This document shows positions 49,940 to 58,448 of a stretch of 64,000 bases of DNA, piece by piece. The notes beneath the pieces were generated by a model, which was not told where the DNA came from, did not search any database, and worked only from the letters and a program-made list of their open reading frames with translations. Source of the stretch: an uncultured Eubacteriales bacterium (GTDB lineage Bacteria > Bacillota > Clostridia > Peptostreptococcales > Anaerovoracaceae); assembly GCA_900545135.1 (NCBI GenBank), contig UQXL01000010.1, positions 1 through 64,000 on the forward strand, given 5' to 3'. The first letter of the stretch is position 1. Each line of letters starts with the position of its first letter. Both the position numbers and the translations under genes were made by a program.

Positions 49940-50026
49940 GCGGATATGGCGGAATTGGCAGACGCGCACGGTTCAGGTCCGTGTGAAGGTTCCTTCATGA
50001 AGGTTCGAATCCTTTTATCCGCACCA
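49940..50026 (+). tRNA. tRNA-Leu (CAG)
   Basis: An 87-base class II tRNA: acceptor GCGGATA/TATCCGC, D-arm with GGCGGAATTGGCAGACGC, anticodon stem CACGG/CCGTG with loop TTCAGGT (anticodon CAG), a long variable arm, T-arm AAGGTTCGAATCCTT, and encoded CCA. A terminator follows within 4 bases. Confidence 0.97.
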
Positions 50027-50029
50027 GAA

Positions 50030-50068
50030 AGAAGAGCGTCTCCTGTAAAGGAGACGCTCTTCTTTTTT
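50030..50068 (+). terminator. Rho-independent terminator after tRNA-Leu
   Basis: AGAAGAGCGTCTCC (50030-50043), 6-base loop, GGAGACGCTCTTCT (50050-50063), then TTTTT. Perfect 14-bp stem. Confidence 0.95.
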
Positions 50069-50102
50069 GTTGATATTCAAGAGGATTCGAACCTGAGGCC
50101 GT

Positions 50103-50188
50103 AGAGCGCCACGTGCTGAAGCACTGCGCTCCTGACATTGGACCTACCTATCGCTCATACTTCGCGAGGTTAGGTCTCAAAGGGCGCG
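50103..50188 (+). repeat. 86-bp dispersed repeat, copy 2
   Basis: Matches the minus strand of 39904-39989 at 84 of 86 bases. It is preceded by a T-arm-like GGATTCGAACC (50083-50093) and followed by a related GC-rich block, AGGGCGCGAGCG ... GCGAGCGGTC (50181-50240). Contains CACGTGCTGAAGCACTG-type palindromes. Not open in any supported gene. Confidence 0.9.
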
Positions 50189-50529
50189 AGCGTAAAGGCA
50201 GAAGCTCCGGTGGAGCTTCCGGTAGCGAGCGGTCTGAAGGCGGTCTTGAGGCCGCCGAGGACGTAGGCTGCGAGTGAAGCGAAGCAGGCGGTCGAATTCT
50301 TTTATCCGCACCAGAAAATTGAAATTTCAACGATTAAGGCACCTAACGAAGTCGCCTTTTTCGTGCGAAAGACTACCACACACGGCGCAAACCGTGTGGG
50401 TTAAATCGGGTATTGTAAGATATTTTATGAAAAGATCTCGGTTGAAATATTCCGGTTTTTATAATTCAATGTACTTCAAAATAGGAGCGGAAGACTAAAT
50501 AATCAATAGCATTTACATCTAAAAGATGA

Positions 50530-50620
50530 TACAATATAACTGTCAAGATGACAAGCTCATAAAAGCGGTTAGCCTTCCGAGATTCAAAAGGGATTTTGGA
50601 TTTTAAGGAAGGTGGTAAAT
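50530..50620 (+). promoter_or_regulatory. Leader of toxin-like peptide gene, locus 1
   Basis: A -10-like TACAAT (50530-50535), then TGTCA-AGA-TGACA hairpin (50541-50553), then GCGGTTAGCCTTCC (50565-50578), which shares the 8-mer GGTTAGCC with the antisense gene. The ribosome site AAGGAAGGTGG is 5-15 bases before the ATG. 50318-50529 shows no gene. Confidence 0.5.
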
Positions 50621-50680
50621 ATGATAAGAATTACTATTACATTTAAGAAAATTCGTATCACGATTTACATAAAAAAATAA
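50621..50680 (+). CDS. Candidate 19-residue type I toxin-like peptide, copy 1
   Basis: 60 bases encode MIRITITFKKIRITIYIKK plus stop, with AAGGAAGGTGG before the ATG. The peptide alternates hydrophobic and Thr/Lys/Arg residues and is strongly basic, as expected of a membrane-active peptide. Its stop codon lies in the stem of a bidirectional terminator (50676-50709). A convergent RNA on the other strand has its own promoter, so the arrangement is that of Fst/par-type type I toxin-antitoxin loci. A second copy lies at 47155-47214. Confidence 0.65.
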   Translation: MIRITITFKKIRITIYIKK

Positions 50681-50785
50681 CCGCTCTGCTTGCAACTTAA
50701 GCGGTTATTTTTTAACCCTACAGGTTAGCCGTTTTTAGCGGCTTCCTCTTGACCTAAATATATCACAACATGATATAAAATACAA
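50660..50785 (-). ncRNA. Candidate antisense antitoxin RNA, locus 1, with promoter and terminator
   Basis: On the minus strand TTGTAT (50785-50780), 17 bases, TATATT (50762-50757), then a transcript of about 80-90 bases starting near 50750. It contains GGAAGCCGCTAAAAACGGCTAACC, in two parts: a hairpin CCG-CTAAAAA-CGG and the 8-mer GGCTAACC that is complementary to the toxin leader. It ends at AATAACCGCT/AGCGGTTATT (50709-50676) plus seven T. Non-coding. Confidence 0.65.
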
Positions 50786-50918
50786 TATCTGAAATCAAAA
50801 ACCTTTCGATGATTTGCGATGCGCCTCACATGTAGGCCCATTCAAAATCTTATAATTTTCGCCGCATGACATCACTATTAGCAACGACCAAAGTTCAAAA
50901 GCGTCATTGATTATAACT

Positions 50919-50979
50919 ATCCGCCTCAGACCGCTCCCCCCAGTCATCTGACTCATGCCATCCGCCTCAGACCGCTCCC
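50919..50979. repeat. 20-bp direct repeat
   Basis: ATCCGCCTCAGACCGCTCCC occurs identically at 50919-50938 and 50960-50979. It lies in the otherwise gene-free gap 50786-51058. No function assigned. Confidence 0.6.
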
Positions 50980-51058
50980 AAACTTCAATATCCATGCCAT
51001 ACAGCGGCTCACTCTCAGTCTGTCTTTACATTGCCCCTTGCAGCTGAGCCAAACTTTA

Positions 51059-52006
51059 TCATCTCAGCTCAGGAAGCGGAACTCTTCCCGGAAATATGTC
51101 CATTATATTCCATATACCGACGCCTGCAAGGCCGTATTCATATACCAGGGCAATTCGTTCAGACCAGCTTTTTTCATTTTCAAACCAGACTATGCGGTCT
51201 CTGCCCTGCGAATCTCTATACTCAAAAAATGGTGCTCTTGCCGTTTCATCAAAGATTACCTGCGCGCCATACTGCCTGGCTCTTTTTGCGGCCTGCCTGG
51301 TCAGTAAAGTTTCTGCCCGTTGTCCTTGTTTAAACGGCAATATCCAGTCATATCCATAATTATTAAGCCCGAGCAAAATCTTTTCCGCAGGGATTCTCGT
51401 CAATGCATATTCCACCACTTGGCGGACATTTTTCATCGGAGAAACGGCCATAGGCTCTCCGTACGCATAGCCCCATTCATAAGTCATCAGAAGACAGTAG
51501 TCCGCGGCCTGCCCCATTCCTTCGTAGTCGTGACCCTCATATATCTGCCCCGGCTGGTCATCGCTGGTCTTGGGGGCCAGAGCAACTGTGGTCAAATATC
51601 CCCACGGAGCAAGTCTTCTTCTCGTTTCGCGCACGAGATCCACGTAATCGTCTGCATATTCCCCGGATATGTATTCAAAATCAAAGTCTACGCCGCCCAG
51701 ACCTTTTCTTTCTATAGTCAAACAAATATTATTTATGAGATTTTCCCGTGCCTGTCTGTTCGTAAAAACGCTTACAGCCGGGCCTTCGTTGAACATCCCT
51801 TCTTCGTCCATTGAAGTTATGACCATCATGGGCCTTACACCCTCGTCGTCAGCTTCTTCTATTATCCTTTCATCGTCGAGATTGGTCAGGCTGCCGTCTT
51901 CTTTAAGGCCATAGCTGAAATTGGACACCCATGTCAGCCGTTCCAGCCACCAATCAAGAGTTTCTTCACCTATGGATGGGTACGTATACCCGTTTACTAT
52001 CATCAT
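51059..52006 (-). CDS. Glycoside hydrolase family 18 protein (YaaH/YdhD-like, no LysM)
   Basis: A 315-residue protein with a GH18 barrel. The catalytic motif D-x-D-x-E is GVDFDFEYI (about 108-116), with MTYEWGYAYGEPMAVSP and LGLNNYGYDWILPF typical of spore cortex-type GH18. There is no signal peptide or LysM repeat, so it is either cytosolic/forespore or secreted non-classically. Spore germination or peptidoglycan trimming is the usual role of these Firmicute GH18 proteins, by homology only. GGGAGG is 5 bases before ATG 52006; an upstream in-frame GTG (52012) overlaps the site. Confidence 0.87.
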   Translation of the reverse strand: MMIVNGYTYPSIGEETLDWWLERLTWVSNFSYGLKEDGSLTNLDDERIIEEADDEGVRPMMVITSMDEEGMFNEGPAVSVFTNRQARENLINNICLTIERKGLGGVDFDFEYISGEYADDYVDLVRETRRRLAPWGYLTTVALAPKTSDDQPGQIYEGHDYEGMGQAADYCLLMTYEWGYAYGEPMAVSPMKNVRQVVEYALTRIPAEKILLGLNNYGYDWILPFKQGQRAETLLTRQAAKRARQYGAQVIFDETARAPFFEYRDSQGRDRIVWFENEKSWSERIALVYEYGLAGVGIWNIMDIFPGRVPLPELR

Positions 52007-52183
52007 ATACACCTCCCTTTTAGTATAAAATATGCTGCGGAGGCGTCATGCAATCCCTTTTTATAATAAATTGCAGAAAATAATTAAAAAATGATATAAT
52101 TATATTGATTTTTACAGCCAATAATATCATAAAGCTTTAAAATACAGCTGCACAGGAAACGCAGAAGAAATGCGGAGGTAATC

Positions 52184-53416
52184 ATGAACAAACTCAACGC
52201 AAGAGTCTTTCAGAATGTCATCAAGCTGGGCATACGCCATATGCCTCTCAAAATGCCTGAAGTTATCGAGGGAGACGGCTGCGTCGTCAAACTGCCGTCC
52301 GCGATAAAGGCCCGGGGACACAAAAAAGTTCTCATCGTGACTGGAAGCAAAGTTTCGCGCGCGGCTCTCTTCAGCGACATGCTCAAAGCTATGGAAAATA
52401 TCGGGCTGGATTACGTCATATACGACGGAATTCATCCCAACCCTACTGATACAGAGGTATTTGATGGATTGAGAATTTTTGAGGAAAACGGATGCGAAGC
52501 CTTGGTTGCTTTTGGCGGAGGTTCTCCGATGGATTGCTGCAAAGGCATAGCCGCCGTTTCGACAAGAAAAGGAAAAACGATAAGACAGCTCAGCGGCCTC
52601 TTAAAAGTAGGAAAAGGAGCGCCTGAAATATTCGCGGTGCCCACGACGGCGGGCACCGGCTCGGAAACCACCATTGCCGCCGTCATCACTGACGAGGCGA
52701 CAAGCCAAAAAGTTTCGATAAGCGACCCGAGGCTGATTCCCAAAATCGCAGTCCTCGACAGCCTCCTCACCGAAACTATGTCCCCCGAGCTTACTGCAGC
52801 GACAGGAATGGACGCTCTGACTCATGCAGTCGAAGCCTATACCAATCAAACCTACAATACAAAAGCAGAAAATCAGGCGGCTGAAGATGCAGTCTTTCTC
52901 ATATATCATTATTTATACAGAGCTTACACTGACGGCCATGACAAGGAAGCCCGCCGGGCTATGCAAAAAGCGGCTTTCTATGCTGGCCGGGCTTTCACCA
53001 GGGGCTGCGTCGGCTATGTTCACGCTGTCGGCCACACTCTCAGCGGCCTTTACGGTCTTTCTCACGGACTTGCCATGGCAGTAATTCTTCCCCACGTAAT
53101 ACGCCAGTTCGGTCCTGCCGTACACGAACGACTTGCCCGGCTGTCGGAAGTATGCGGCATGGAGGCAAACAGCTGCGGCGAAAGCCGAACAGAGAAAGCA
53201 AACAGCGATGCCGAAAAAGCAGAAAAATTTATAAGCTGGATAGAATCAATGAACAATAAGATGGGCATCCCCTCTGGTTTCAGCGTTATAAAAGACGAGG
53301 ATATCCCGCAAATCATACGCTGGGCAGAAGAAGAGGCCAACCCTCTCTATCCGACGCCTGTCTTCTGGAATTCTGAGGATTTCAGGAAGTTGGTGGAAAG
53401 GATAAGGATGCTATAA
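52184..53416 (+). CDS. Iron-containing alcohol dehydrogenase
   Basis: A 410-residue group III (Fe-ADH) enzyme. GGGSPMDCCKGIAA is the NAD-binding loop, FAVPTTAGTGSETT follows, and the metal site is D-x3-H as GMDALTHAVEAY then GYVHAVGHTLSGLYGLSHGL. The N-terminal about 20 residues extend slightly; GGAGG precedes the ATG. Substrates range over butanol, 1,3-propanediol and lactaldehyde; I cannot say which. It is monocistronic, convergent with the M20 gene, and has a shared terminator. Confidence 0.93.
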   Translation: MNKLNARVFQNVIKLGIRHMPLKMPEVIEGDGCVVKLPSAIKARGHKKVLIVTGSKVSRAALFSDMLKAMENIGLDYVIYDGIHPNPTDTEVFDGLRIFEENGCEALVAFGGGSPMDCCKGIAAVSTRKGKTIRQLSGLLKVGKGAPEIFAVPTTAGTGSETTIAAVITDEATSQKVSISDPRLIPKIAVLDSLLTETMSPELTAATGMDALTHAVEAYTNQTYNTKAENQAAEDAVFLIYHYLYRAYTDGHDKEARRAMQKAAFYAGRAFTRGCVGYVHAVGHTLSGLYGLSHGLAMAVILPHVIRQFGPAVHERLARLSEVCGMEANSCGESRTEKANSDAEKAEKFISWIESMNNKMGIPSGFSVIKDEDIPQIIRWAEEEANPLYPTPVFWNSEDFRKLVERIRML

Positions 53417-53418
53417 AA

Positions 53419-53445
53419 ATAAGAGCGCTAACTGACGCTCTTATT
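53419..53445. terminator. Bidirectional terminator between Fe-ADH and M20 genes
   Basis: AATAAGAGCG (53419-53428), 7-base loop, CGCTCTTATT (53436-53445), T-rich on both sides. Confidence 0.9.
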
Positions 53446-53463
53446 TTATTATAAATGATATTT

Positions 53464-54648
53464 TTATGTTTCTTCGCAGTATTTTAAAGCGCACAGCGCG
53501 TATATTTCCGCTGCTTTAAACGCCTCGGAAATATCTATGTACTCATCGACCGAATGAGCCACAGCAAGGGCACCCGGTCCGAGAACCACGCATTTTGAAT
53601 TCGTTCCGTCACAGATAAACCCCGCGTCCGTCCATGCCGGGAAAGGCTCAGTCTTTACCGTTACACCGTTTTCTTCGCAGGACTCCTTTATCGCAATCAT
53701 CAACGGATCGCTTTCATCAGTGACAAACGGTATGTGCGGCAGGATTCCGGTTCCCTCGAACACGTCTCTTACAGTGCAGTTAAAACGGGGATCCTCTTCG
53801 TGAAGTTCCCTGCCTATGGCTTCGAGTTCCTCATAAACCTGTTTTATGGTCTCAGTCGGCACCATACGCCTGTCAAGAGTGATGACGCACTTGTCGGGCA
53901 CGGTACTCGGCTGATCGCCTCCTGATATCGTACCGATATTTATGGTCGGATCGCCGAGAACAGGATACGTACGAGATTCCAGTACAGGAACATATTCTTT
54001 GTATATTTTATTTATGAAACGGGCGGCCATTTCGATGGCGTTTATGCCCTCTTTCTGACGGCCTCCGTGAACTTTCTTCCCCTCAAAGGCCACCTCTATC
54101 CACTCGAGCCCCTTATGTCCCGGAGCTACAGCGAGGGAAGTCGGTTCTCCGACTATGACGCCGTCGGCTGCAGGGCCGTTTTTTATCAGGTATGCCGTTC
54201 CGATTCCTTTTTCTTCCTCGTCAGCTACTCCCACAAAATGCAAATCACCTCTGAGCTGGACTCCGCTCCGTTTAAAAGCTGCCATGGCAGCCATCATAGA
54301 GGCGAGAGGGCCTTTCATATCGCACGCTCCTCTGCCGAATATTCTGCCATCTTCGATGCGTCCGGAAAAAGGTTCTTCCATGTCGTATGCAGGAACGGTG
54401 TCCATGTGGCCTGTGAGCATGAGAGATTTTCCGCCGCCGCTTCCTTTGAGCACAGCGCTCACATTGTATCTGCCTTCGGCTATCTCCGTAACAGTGCAAG
54501 GTATGCCTTCTTTATCAAAGAAATCCTTTATATAAAAAGCGATTTCTTTTTCCTGTTCTTCCATGAACGAATAGCTGGGGATTTTGATCATATCGGCTAT
54601 GAGGCTCGCTATGTCTATTTTTTCTATTTCTCTCCTTATTCTTTCCAT
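53464..54648 (-). CDS. M20 family metallo-deacylase (ArgE/DapE/ACY1 type)
   Basis: A 394-residue M20 hydrolase. TGHMDTVPAYD and GRGACDMKG carry the first metal ligands, ADEEEKGIG the catalytic Glu pair, VIVGEPTSLAVAPGHKG the dimer-domain start, and PGALAVAHSVDEYI the last His. Family members remove acyl or amidino-linked groups from amino acids (acetylornithine, succinyl-diaminopimelate). It is set apart from the D-2-hydroxyacid dehydrogenase gene by a terminator and its own palindromic operator, so may be regulated separately while serving the same pathway. Confidence 0.92.
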   Translation of the reverse strand: MERIRREIEKIDIASLIADMIKIPSYSFMEEQEKEIAFYIKDFFDKEGIPCTVTEIAEGRYNVSAVLKGSGGGKSLMLTGHMDTVPAYDMEEPFSGRIEDGRIFGRGACDMKGPLASMMAAMAAFKRSGVQLRGDLHFVGVADEEEKGIGTAYLIKNGPAADGVIVGEPTSLAVAPGHKGLEWIEVAFEGKKVHGGRQKEGINAIEMAARFINKIYKEYVPVLESRTYPVLGDPTINIGTISGGDQPSTVPDKCVITLDRRMVPTETIKQVYEELEAIGRELHEEDPRFNCTVRDVFEGTGILPHIPFVTDESDPLMIAIKESCEENGVTVKTEPFPAWTDAGFICDGTNSKCVVLGPGALAVAHSVDEYIDISEAFKAAEIYALCALKYCEET

Positions 54649-54680
54649 TTCGAATTCCTTTCCATGTTGTCACAGGTTCA

Positions 54681-54707
54681 TTATTATATTTGTATCAAAT
54701 ATAATAA
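54681..54707. promoter_or_regulatory. 27-bp perfect palindrome upstream of M20 gene
   Basis: TTATTATATTTG (54681-54692), TAT, CAAATATAATAA (54696-54707): 12-bp arms about a 3-base centre, 33 bases before the M20 start on the minus strand. Likely operator of a dimeric regulator; which one is unknown. Confidence 0.65.
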
Positions 54708-54726
54708 CATTATTTTAATAAATTTA

Positions 54727-54769
54727 AAAGGACGTACAACTATTATGCTCACTAATTTATACGTCCTTT
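54727..54769. terminator. Stem-loop after D-2-hydroxyacid dehydrogenase gene
   Basis: AAAGGACGTA (54727-54736) and TACGTCCTTT (54760-54769) form a perfect 10-bp stem; downstream on the minus strand is TTTTAAATTTATT, a modest T-run. Confidence 0.7.
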
Positions 54770-54778
54770 CAATTCATA

Positions 54779-55708
54779 TCAGCTTACTGCTTTTATAATC
54801 GACTCAACTGTCATGATTATGGATTTGTCCACCGCTTCCTGCGTGTTGTAGGCAATATGCGGCGTTGCAATCACATTTTCAAGTCCGGCAAGAGCCATAT
54901 CTGCCTCCCTGGGAGGCTCACTGTCGTAAACGTCTATTGCCGCTGCTGCCGGCTTTCCCTTTTTCAGCGCCTCGGCCAGATCTTTCGTATTTACCAGTTC
55001 TGCTCTGGCGACATTGACCAGAAGTGCTCCGTCTTTCATAATGTTGAAATACCCGGTGTCTATCGTCCTTTCATTTTCCGGCGTAACTTTCATGTGCAGA
55101 GTTACTATATCTGACTTTTCAAACAGTTCTTTCATAGACACATATTTTACATTATATTTTTCTTTCAAATAGTCGCTTTCAAATATGTCGCAGGCGATCA
55201 CTTCCGCCCCTAAAGCGATAAATTTTTCTGCTGTCAGGCGGCCTATGTTTCCTGTTCCCACTACGCCTACGGTACAGCCAGCGATTTCTTTTCCCATGAG
55301 CCCCTCTATGGACCATCTTTTTTCTTTTAGAACGCTGTTTGCCATAGTCAGCTTTTTTGACAGAGCCATCGCCATTGACACTGCAAATTCTGCGACTGCA
55401 TTGCTACCATAGCCGTCTATGTTGAGAACTTTAATACCTTTTTTTTCCGCGTATTTTACATCTACAAAGTTCCATACGCCTGTTCCTATGAATTGCAAAA
55501 CTTTAAGCTTCGGAAGCTTATCAAGCATTTCATTGGTGAACTGCATGAGGCCGAAAGCTATGACGTCAGCGTCCCCTGCGCGTTCTACCACTTCGTCAAC
55601 CGAAGTCGGCAGACCCTCATATACGGAAACCTCGCCAATAGCCTCAAGCGCCCCCAGCAATTCCGGCTTATCAATGTAAATGCCCGCGTCTATCAAACAT
55701 ATCTTCAT
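54779..55708 (-). CDS. D-2-hydroxyacid dehydrogenase family protein
   Basis: A 309-residue NAD-dependent dehydrogenase. The Rossmann motif is TVGVVGTGNIGRLTAEKF; the catalytic Arg is in LLVNVARAELVNT, Glu in IDVYDSEPP and His in ATPHIAYNT. The start is at 55708, with GGAGG before ATG; a longer frame to 55720 includes the site itself. It reduces 2-oxo acids to D-2-hydroxyacids or reverses this. Next to a LarA-like racemase and an aminotransferase, the set can move carbon between amino, oxo and hydroxy acids. Confidence 0.92.
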   Translation of the reverse strand: MKICLIDAGIYIDKPELLGALEAIGEVSVYEGLPTSVDEVVERAGDADVIAFGLMQFTNEMLDKLPKLKVLQFIGTGVWNFVDVKYAEKKGIKVLNIDGYGSNAVAEFAVSMAMALSKKLTMANSVLKEKRWSIEGLMGKEIAGCTVGVVGTGNIGRLTAEKFIALGAEVIACDIFESDYLKEKYNVKYVSMKELFEKSDIVTLHMKVTPENERTIDTGYFNIMKDGALLVNVARAELVNTKDLAEALKKGKPAAAAIDVYDSEPPREADMALAGLENVIATPHIAYNTQEAVDKSIIMTVESIIKAVS

Positions 55709-55739
55709 ACTTTCCTCCATAATAAACTATCTTAAAAAT

Positions 55740-56987
55740 TCAGCCCATACTCGTATAGTACTTTAGGGAATTATCAAGTATCTGGCTATCTGCCATTGGG
55801 TATACTGCAACCTTTTTTTCCCTGCCGTCATCGAGCAGCACGAGGACATCTCTCCATCGACTGCAATATTTTGCTCCTTTTGACTCATCGATAAACCAGG
55901 AATCTCTCATGCCTTTCACAGTATATTGTGAAAACACAATCATCTCATCCATTTTCTCTGACGGCTCATAAAGCCCCGCATACAGAACGCCGCCGGGAGC
56001 TGTGTGCCCCCATTTATCATAAAGATAATGAACGCATACACCGTAAGGCGAATTAGCCGCAAGCACATAGCTTCCTCCTTGTTTTAGAGATTCTATCGTT
56101 TCAGGAGTATACGCACAGCCCGCTTCCAAGGGTTTGAAATAACTGTTGGATATCACTATGTCGCAGTCAGGTACAAATTCAGCCATGTAATGACGTGAAG
56201 CGAAAAGTCTTGCCTCTTTAGCCTCCTCTTCAAAATCACCGCAATATAACTCTGCCATTTCAGCTTTTCCGTTTAAAATCACATCTATTTTATAGTCCAG
56301 TCCCATCATCCTGGCCGCCTGTTCAGCGTCTTCCCTGATGAGAGTCTTCCGATTACCCATATTGAATTCTTTGGGAGAAGTAAACTTGTGATTTTCTACT
56401 ATCGTCTTGATAGAAGCGATACCTGGCAGGATAGACTTGGCTCCGCCACTGAATCCATAAAAGCTGTGGGGCATCATTGTTCCAATTGCAATCTTATATT
56501 CTGCCCGCATTACGTCGCTGTTTATCTCTATAGGAATCCCATTATCGGTGACGCCTAAGAAATCATGGTTATAAAAGGCGTTATGGTTATAAACCTCATA
56601 TTCTTCTACGATTTTTTCCCCTAATTTTCTGATAAAATCCTCTCGATACATCGTCCCGTGAGCTCCCAATGCAGCTATGAACCATATATTGTTTTTTGGT
56701 ACTCCTGCCTCGCTCAGCTGGGAAAGCACTGTCTCCGCAATTTCTCTGCAAGGGGTGGGTCTCGTTATATCGTCGATGATTATCACCGCGCTCTTTTTTC
56801 CTCTGGCGCCTCTGCAAATTGGTTCTGCCCCTATAGGGCTGTTTATTCTGCTCAAAATCTGCTCACGCGTAAGTGCCGGCGCGCGGAATCCTTTTATTTG
56901 TGAAATATGCACTTCCCAGTGTTCCGGCATCTCAAGTGAAATAGCTTCATTCCCATAAAGCACATTAGACGGTAGTTTATAAATCAT
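55740..56987 (-). CDS. LarA-family protein (nickel-pincer 2-hydroxyacid racemase-like)
   Basis: A 415-residue LarA homologue. IIDDITRPTP is the LarA signature; the catalytic His pair is in AALGAHGTM and IGTMMPHSFYGFSGGAKSILPG, and the Lys that holds the NPN cofactor falls in SGGAKS. LarA interconverts D- and L-lactate; relatives act on other 2-hydroxyacids. It needs LarB/C/E-made cofactor, which is not encoded here. Its start overlaps the symporter stop by four bases (ATGA). Function in this operon: likely epimerisation of the hydroxyacid made or used by the dehydrogenase that follows. Confidence 0.88.
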   Translation of the reverse strand: MIYKLPSNVLYGNEAISLEMPEHWEVHISQIKGFRAPALTREQILSRINSPIGAEPICRGARGKKSAVIIIDDITRPTPCREIAETVLSQLSEAGVPKNNIWFIAALGAHGTMYREDFIRKLGEKIVEEYEVYNHNAFYNHDFLGVTDNGIPIEINSDVMRAEYKIAIGTMMPHSFYGFSGGAKSILPGIASIKTIVENHKFTSPKEFNMGNRKTLIREDAEQAARMMGLDYKIDVILNGKAEMAELYCGDFEEEAKEARLFASRHYMAEFVPDCDIVISNSYFKPLEAGCAYTPETIESLKQGGSYVLAANSPYGVCVHYLYDKWGHTAPGGVLYAGLYEPSEKMDEMIVFSQYTVKGMRDSWFIDESKGAKYCSRWRDVLVLLDDGREKKVAVYPMADSQILDNSLKYYTSMG

Positions 56988-58390
56988 GATTCTACCTTTT
57001 TATCTTTAAAGAATACAGAGCCGAGAACCAGCACGGCGACGGAAGAAATCAAGCCAAGAACGATCGGGTCTCCCAAGAATACATCATAGCCTCTGGTCGC
57101 GAAAAGATATATCGGGACTAGGCAGCCTGTTATCATTCCCGCTATGACTCCAACTCTCGAAGCTTTATCCTTAAACCAAAGAGCTGCCACAAGCGCCGGC
57201 ATTGTTACCGCTCCAAGCACGGAAAAGATCACGTTCAGCGCTCCTAAAATAGACGAAATATAAATAGCTATGATAACAGTGGCCGCTCCGAACCCCAGCA
57301 CAGCAATTCTCTGCACTCTGTTTTCGTCTTTATCACTGACTTCTTTCTTTATTGTGCCTAAGATATCATAAGTAAGATGCGTCGTACCAAGTACGAGGAA
57401 AGAGTCAAAGGTTGACATTATTGCCGCCAGCAGCGCGGCTATGGTCATACCTTTAATCACCGGTGGAAAAGAATTCAGCACATAAGCAGAAATCGCTGCG
57501 TCCGGATTTGCCAAATCAGGAAGTATGACGGCGATAGATCCTCCTAAAAGCAGCAGGCATATAATGATCACAACTGACATGGCTCCCGAAATAGCAAATG
57601 CTTTTCTAGCTGACTTGGTATTTCTTGCCGCCAACGCTCTCTGTGGAAGCGTAGGGTCTCCCGGAGTAGCCAGAAAATATGAAATTGCCAGTCCTAAAAA
57701 TGCCGGAGTAAATACAGGCGTAGTCATCGAACCGCCTTTCGCCTCTATAGCAGCTGAGATATTTTCCAGGCCGCCTGCCTGTGAAACGCCTAAAATAGAT
57801 CCCAGGATAAAGATGAATCCTACTATTATAAAATATTGAACTACATCAGTCCATACTACGGCGTAAAAGCCACCGAAGAATGTATATGCTATAGCTATGC
57901 AGGTTGCCAATATCGTAAGAGTGACATCAGACATCGCCAGACTGTCACCGAAGATGGTAATTATGACTGTCCGCAAACCTGCTACAGTTAAGGACAAAAT
58001 ACCTATTGTGTACAGAACTACAACTATTGCTGCGACCATTCTTGCGTTTTTGCCAAAGGCTTTTCCTATGATCTCAGCAAATGTCATAGAATCAGTCTCT
58101 CTTATCTTGTGAGCGCATATGGCAATGGCAAACATACCTACTGCCATTCCACCATACTGCCACACGATACTTCCTGCGATACCATTGTTATAGACATTGG
58201 AAATCATTCCTATGACCATTCCGCTTCCCATCATGGTAGCCATAATGGTTCCGACCAGCGAAACAGTACCGAACCGTCTTCCCCCGAGGATAAAATCCTC
58301 TTTTGTTTTGATTTTTGTATTGGCGTAAATCCCCACGCCCACCATCGCTAGCATGTAAACAACTATAATGATAATATCTACGGCTCCCAT
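56984..58390 (-). CDS. Sodium/solute symporter (SSS) family transporter
   Basis: A 468-residue membrane protein with about 13 helices. The SSS signature is in FVLGGRRFG-like DFILGGRRFGTVSLVGTIMA and in TLPQRALAARNTKSARK. Family members import proline, pantothenate, sugars or carboxylates with Na+. AGGAGGC precedes the start. Fourth position is shared with LarA by overlap, so its substrate is probably fed to the enzymes of this operon. Confidence 0.92.
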   Translation of the reverse strand: MGAVDIIIIVVYMLAMVGVGIYANTKIKTKEDFILGGRRFGTVSLVGTIMATMMGSGMVIGMISNVYNNGIAGSIVWQYGGMAVGMFAIAICAHKIRETDSMTFAEIIGKAFGKNARMVAAIVVVLYTIGILSLTVAGLRTVIITIFGDSLAMSDVTLTILATCIAIAYTFFGGFYAVVWTDVVQYFIIVGFIFILGSILGVSQAGGLENISAAIEAKGGSMTTPVFTPAFLGLAISYFLATPGDPTLPQRALAARNTKSARKAFAISGAMSVVIIICLLLLGGSIAVILPDLANPDAAISAYVLNSFPPVIKGMTIAALLAAIMSTFDSFLVLGTTHLTYDILGTIKKEVSDKDENRVQRIAVLGFGAATVIIAIYISSILGALNVIFSVLGAVTMPALVAALWFKDKASRVGVIAGMITGCLVPIYLFATRGYDVFLGDPIVLGLISSVAVLVLGSVFFKDKKVES

Positions 58391-58448
58391 TTTGCGCCTC
58401 CTATTATTACATTTGCATCATGGAGTAATAGCTGATTAACAATAAGGG

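Larger units (their letters stand above)
50005..50317 (+). repeat. 26-bp direct repeat of the tRNA-Leu 3' end (att-like)
   Basis: 50005-50030 (the T-arm to CCA of tRNA-Leu plus GAAA) recurs at 50292-50317 with 25 of 26 bases equal; the T-stem copy ends TATCCGCACCAGAAA in both. The 287-base unit between holds the tRNA terminator and the dispersed repeat. Direct repeats of a tRNA 3' end are the usual mark of site-specific integration, but no integrase is present. Confidence 0.8.
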
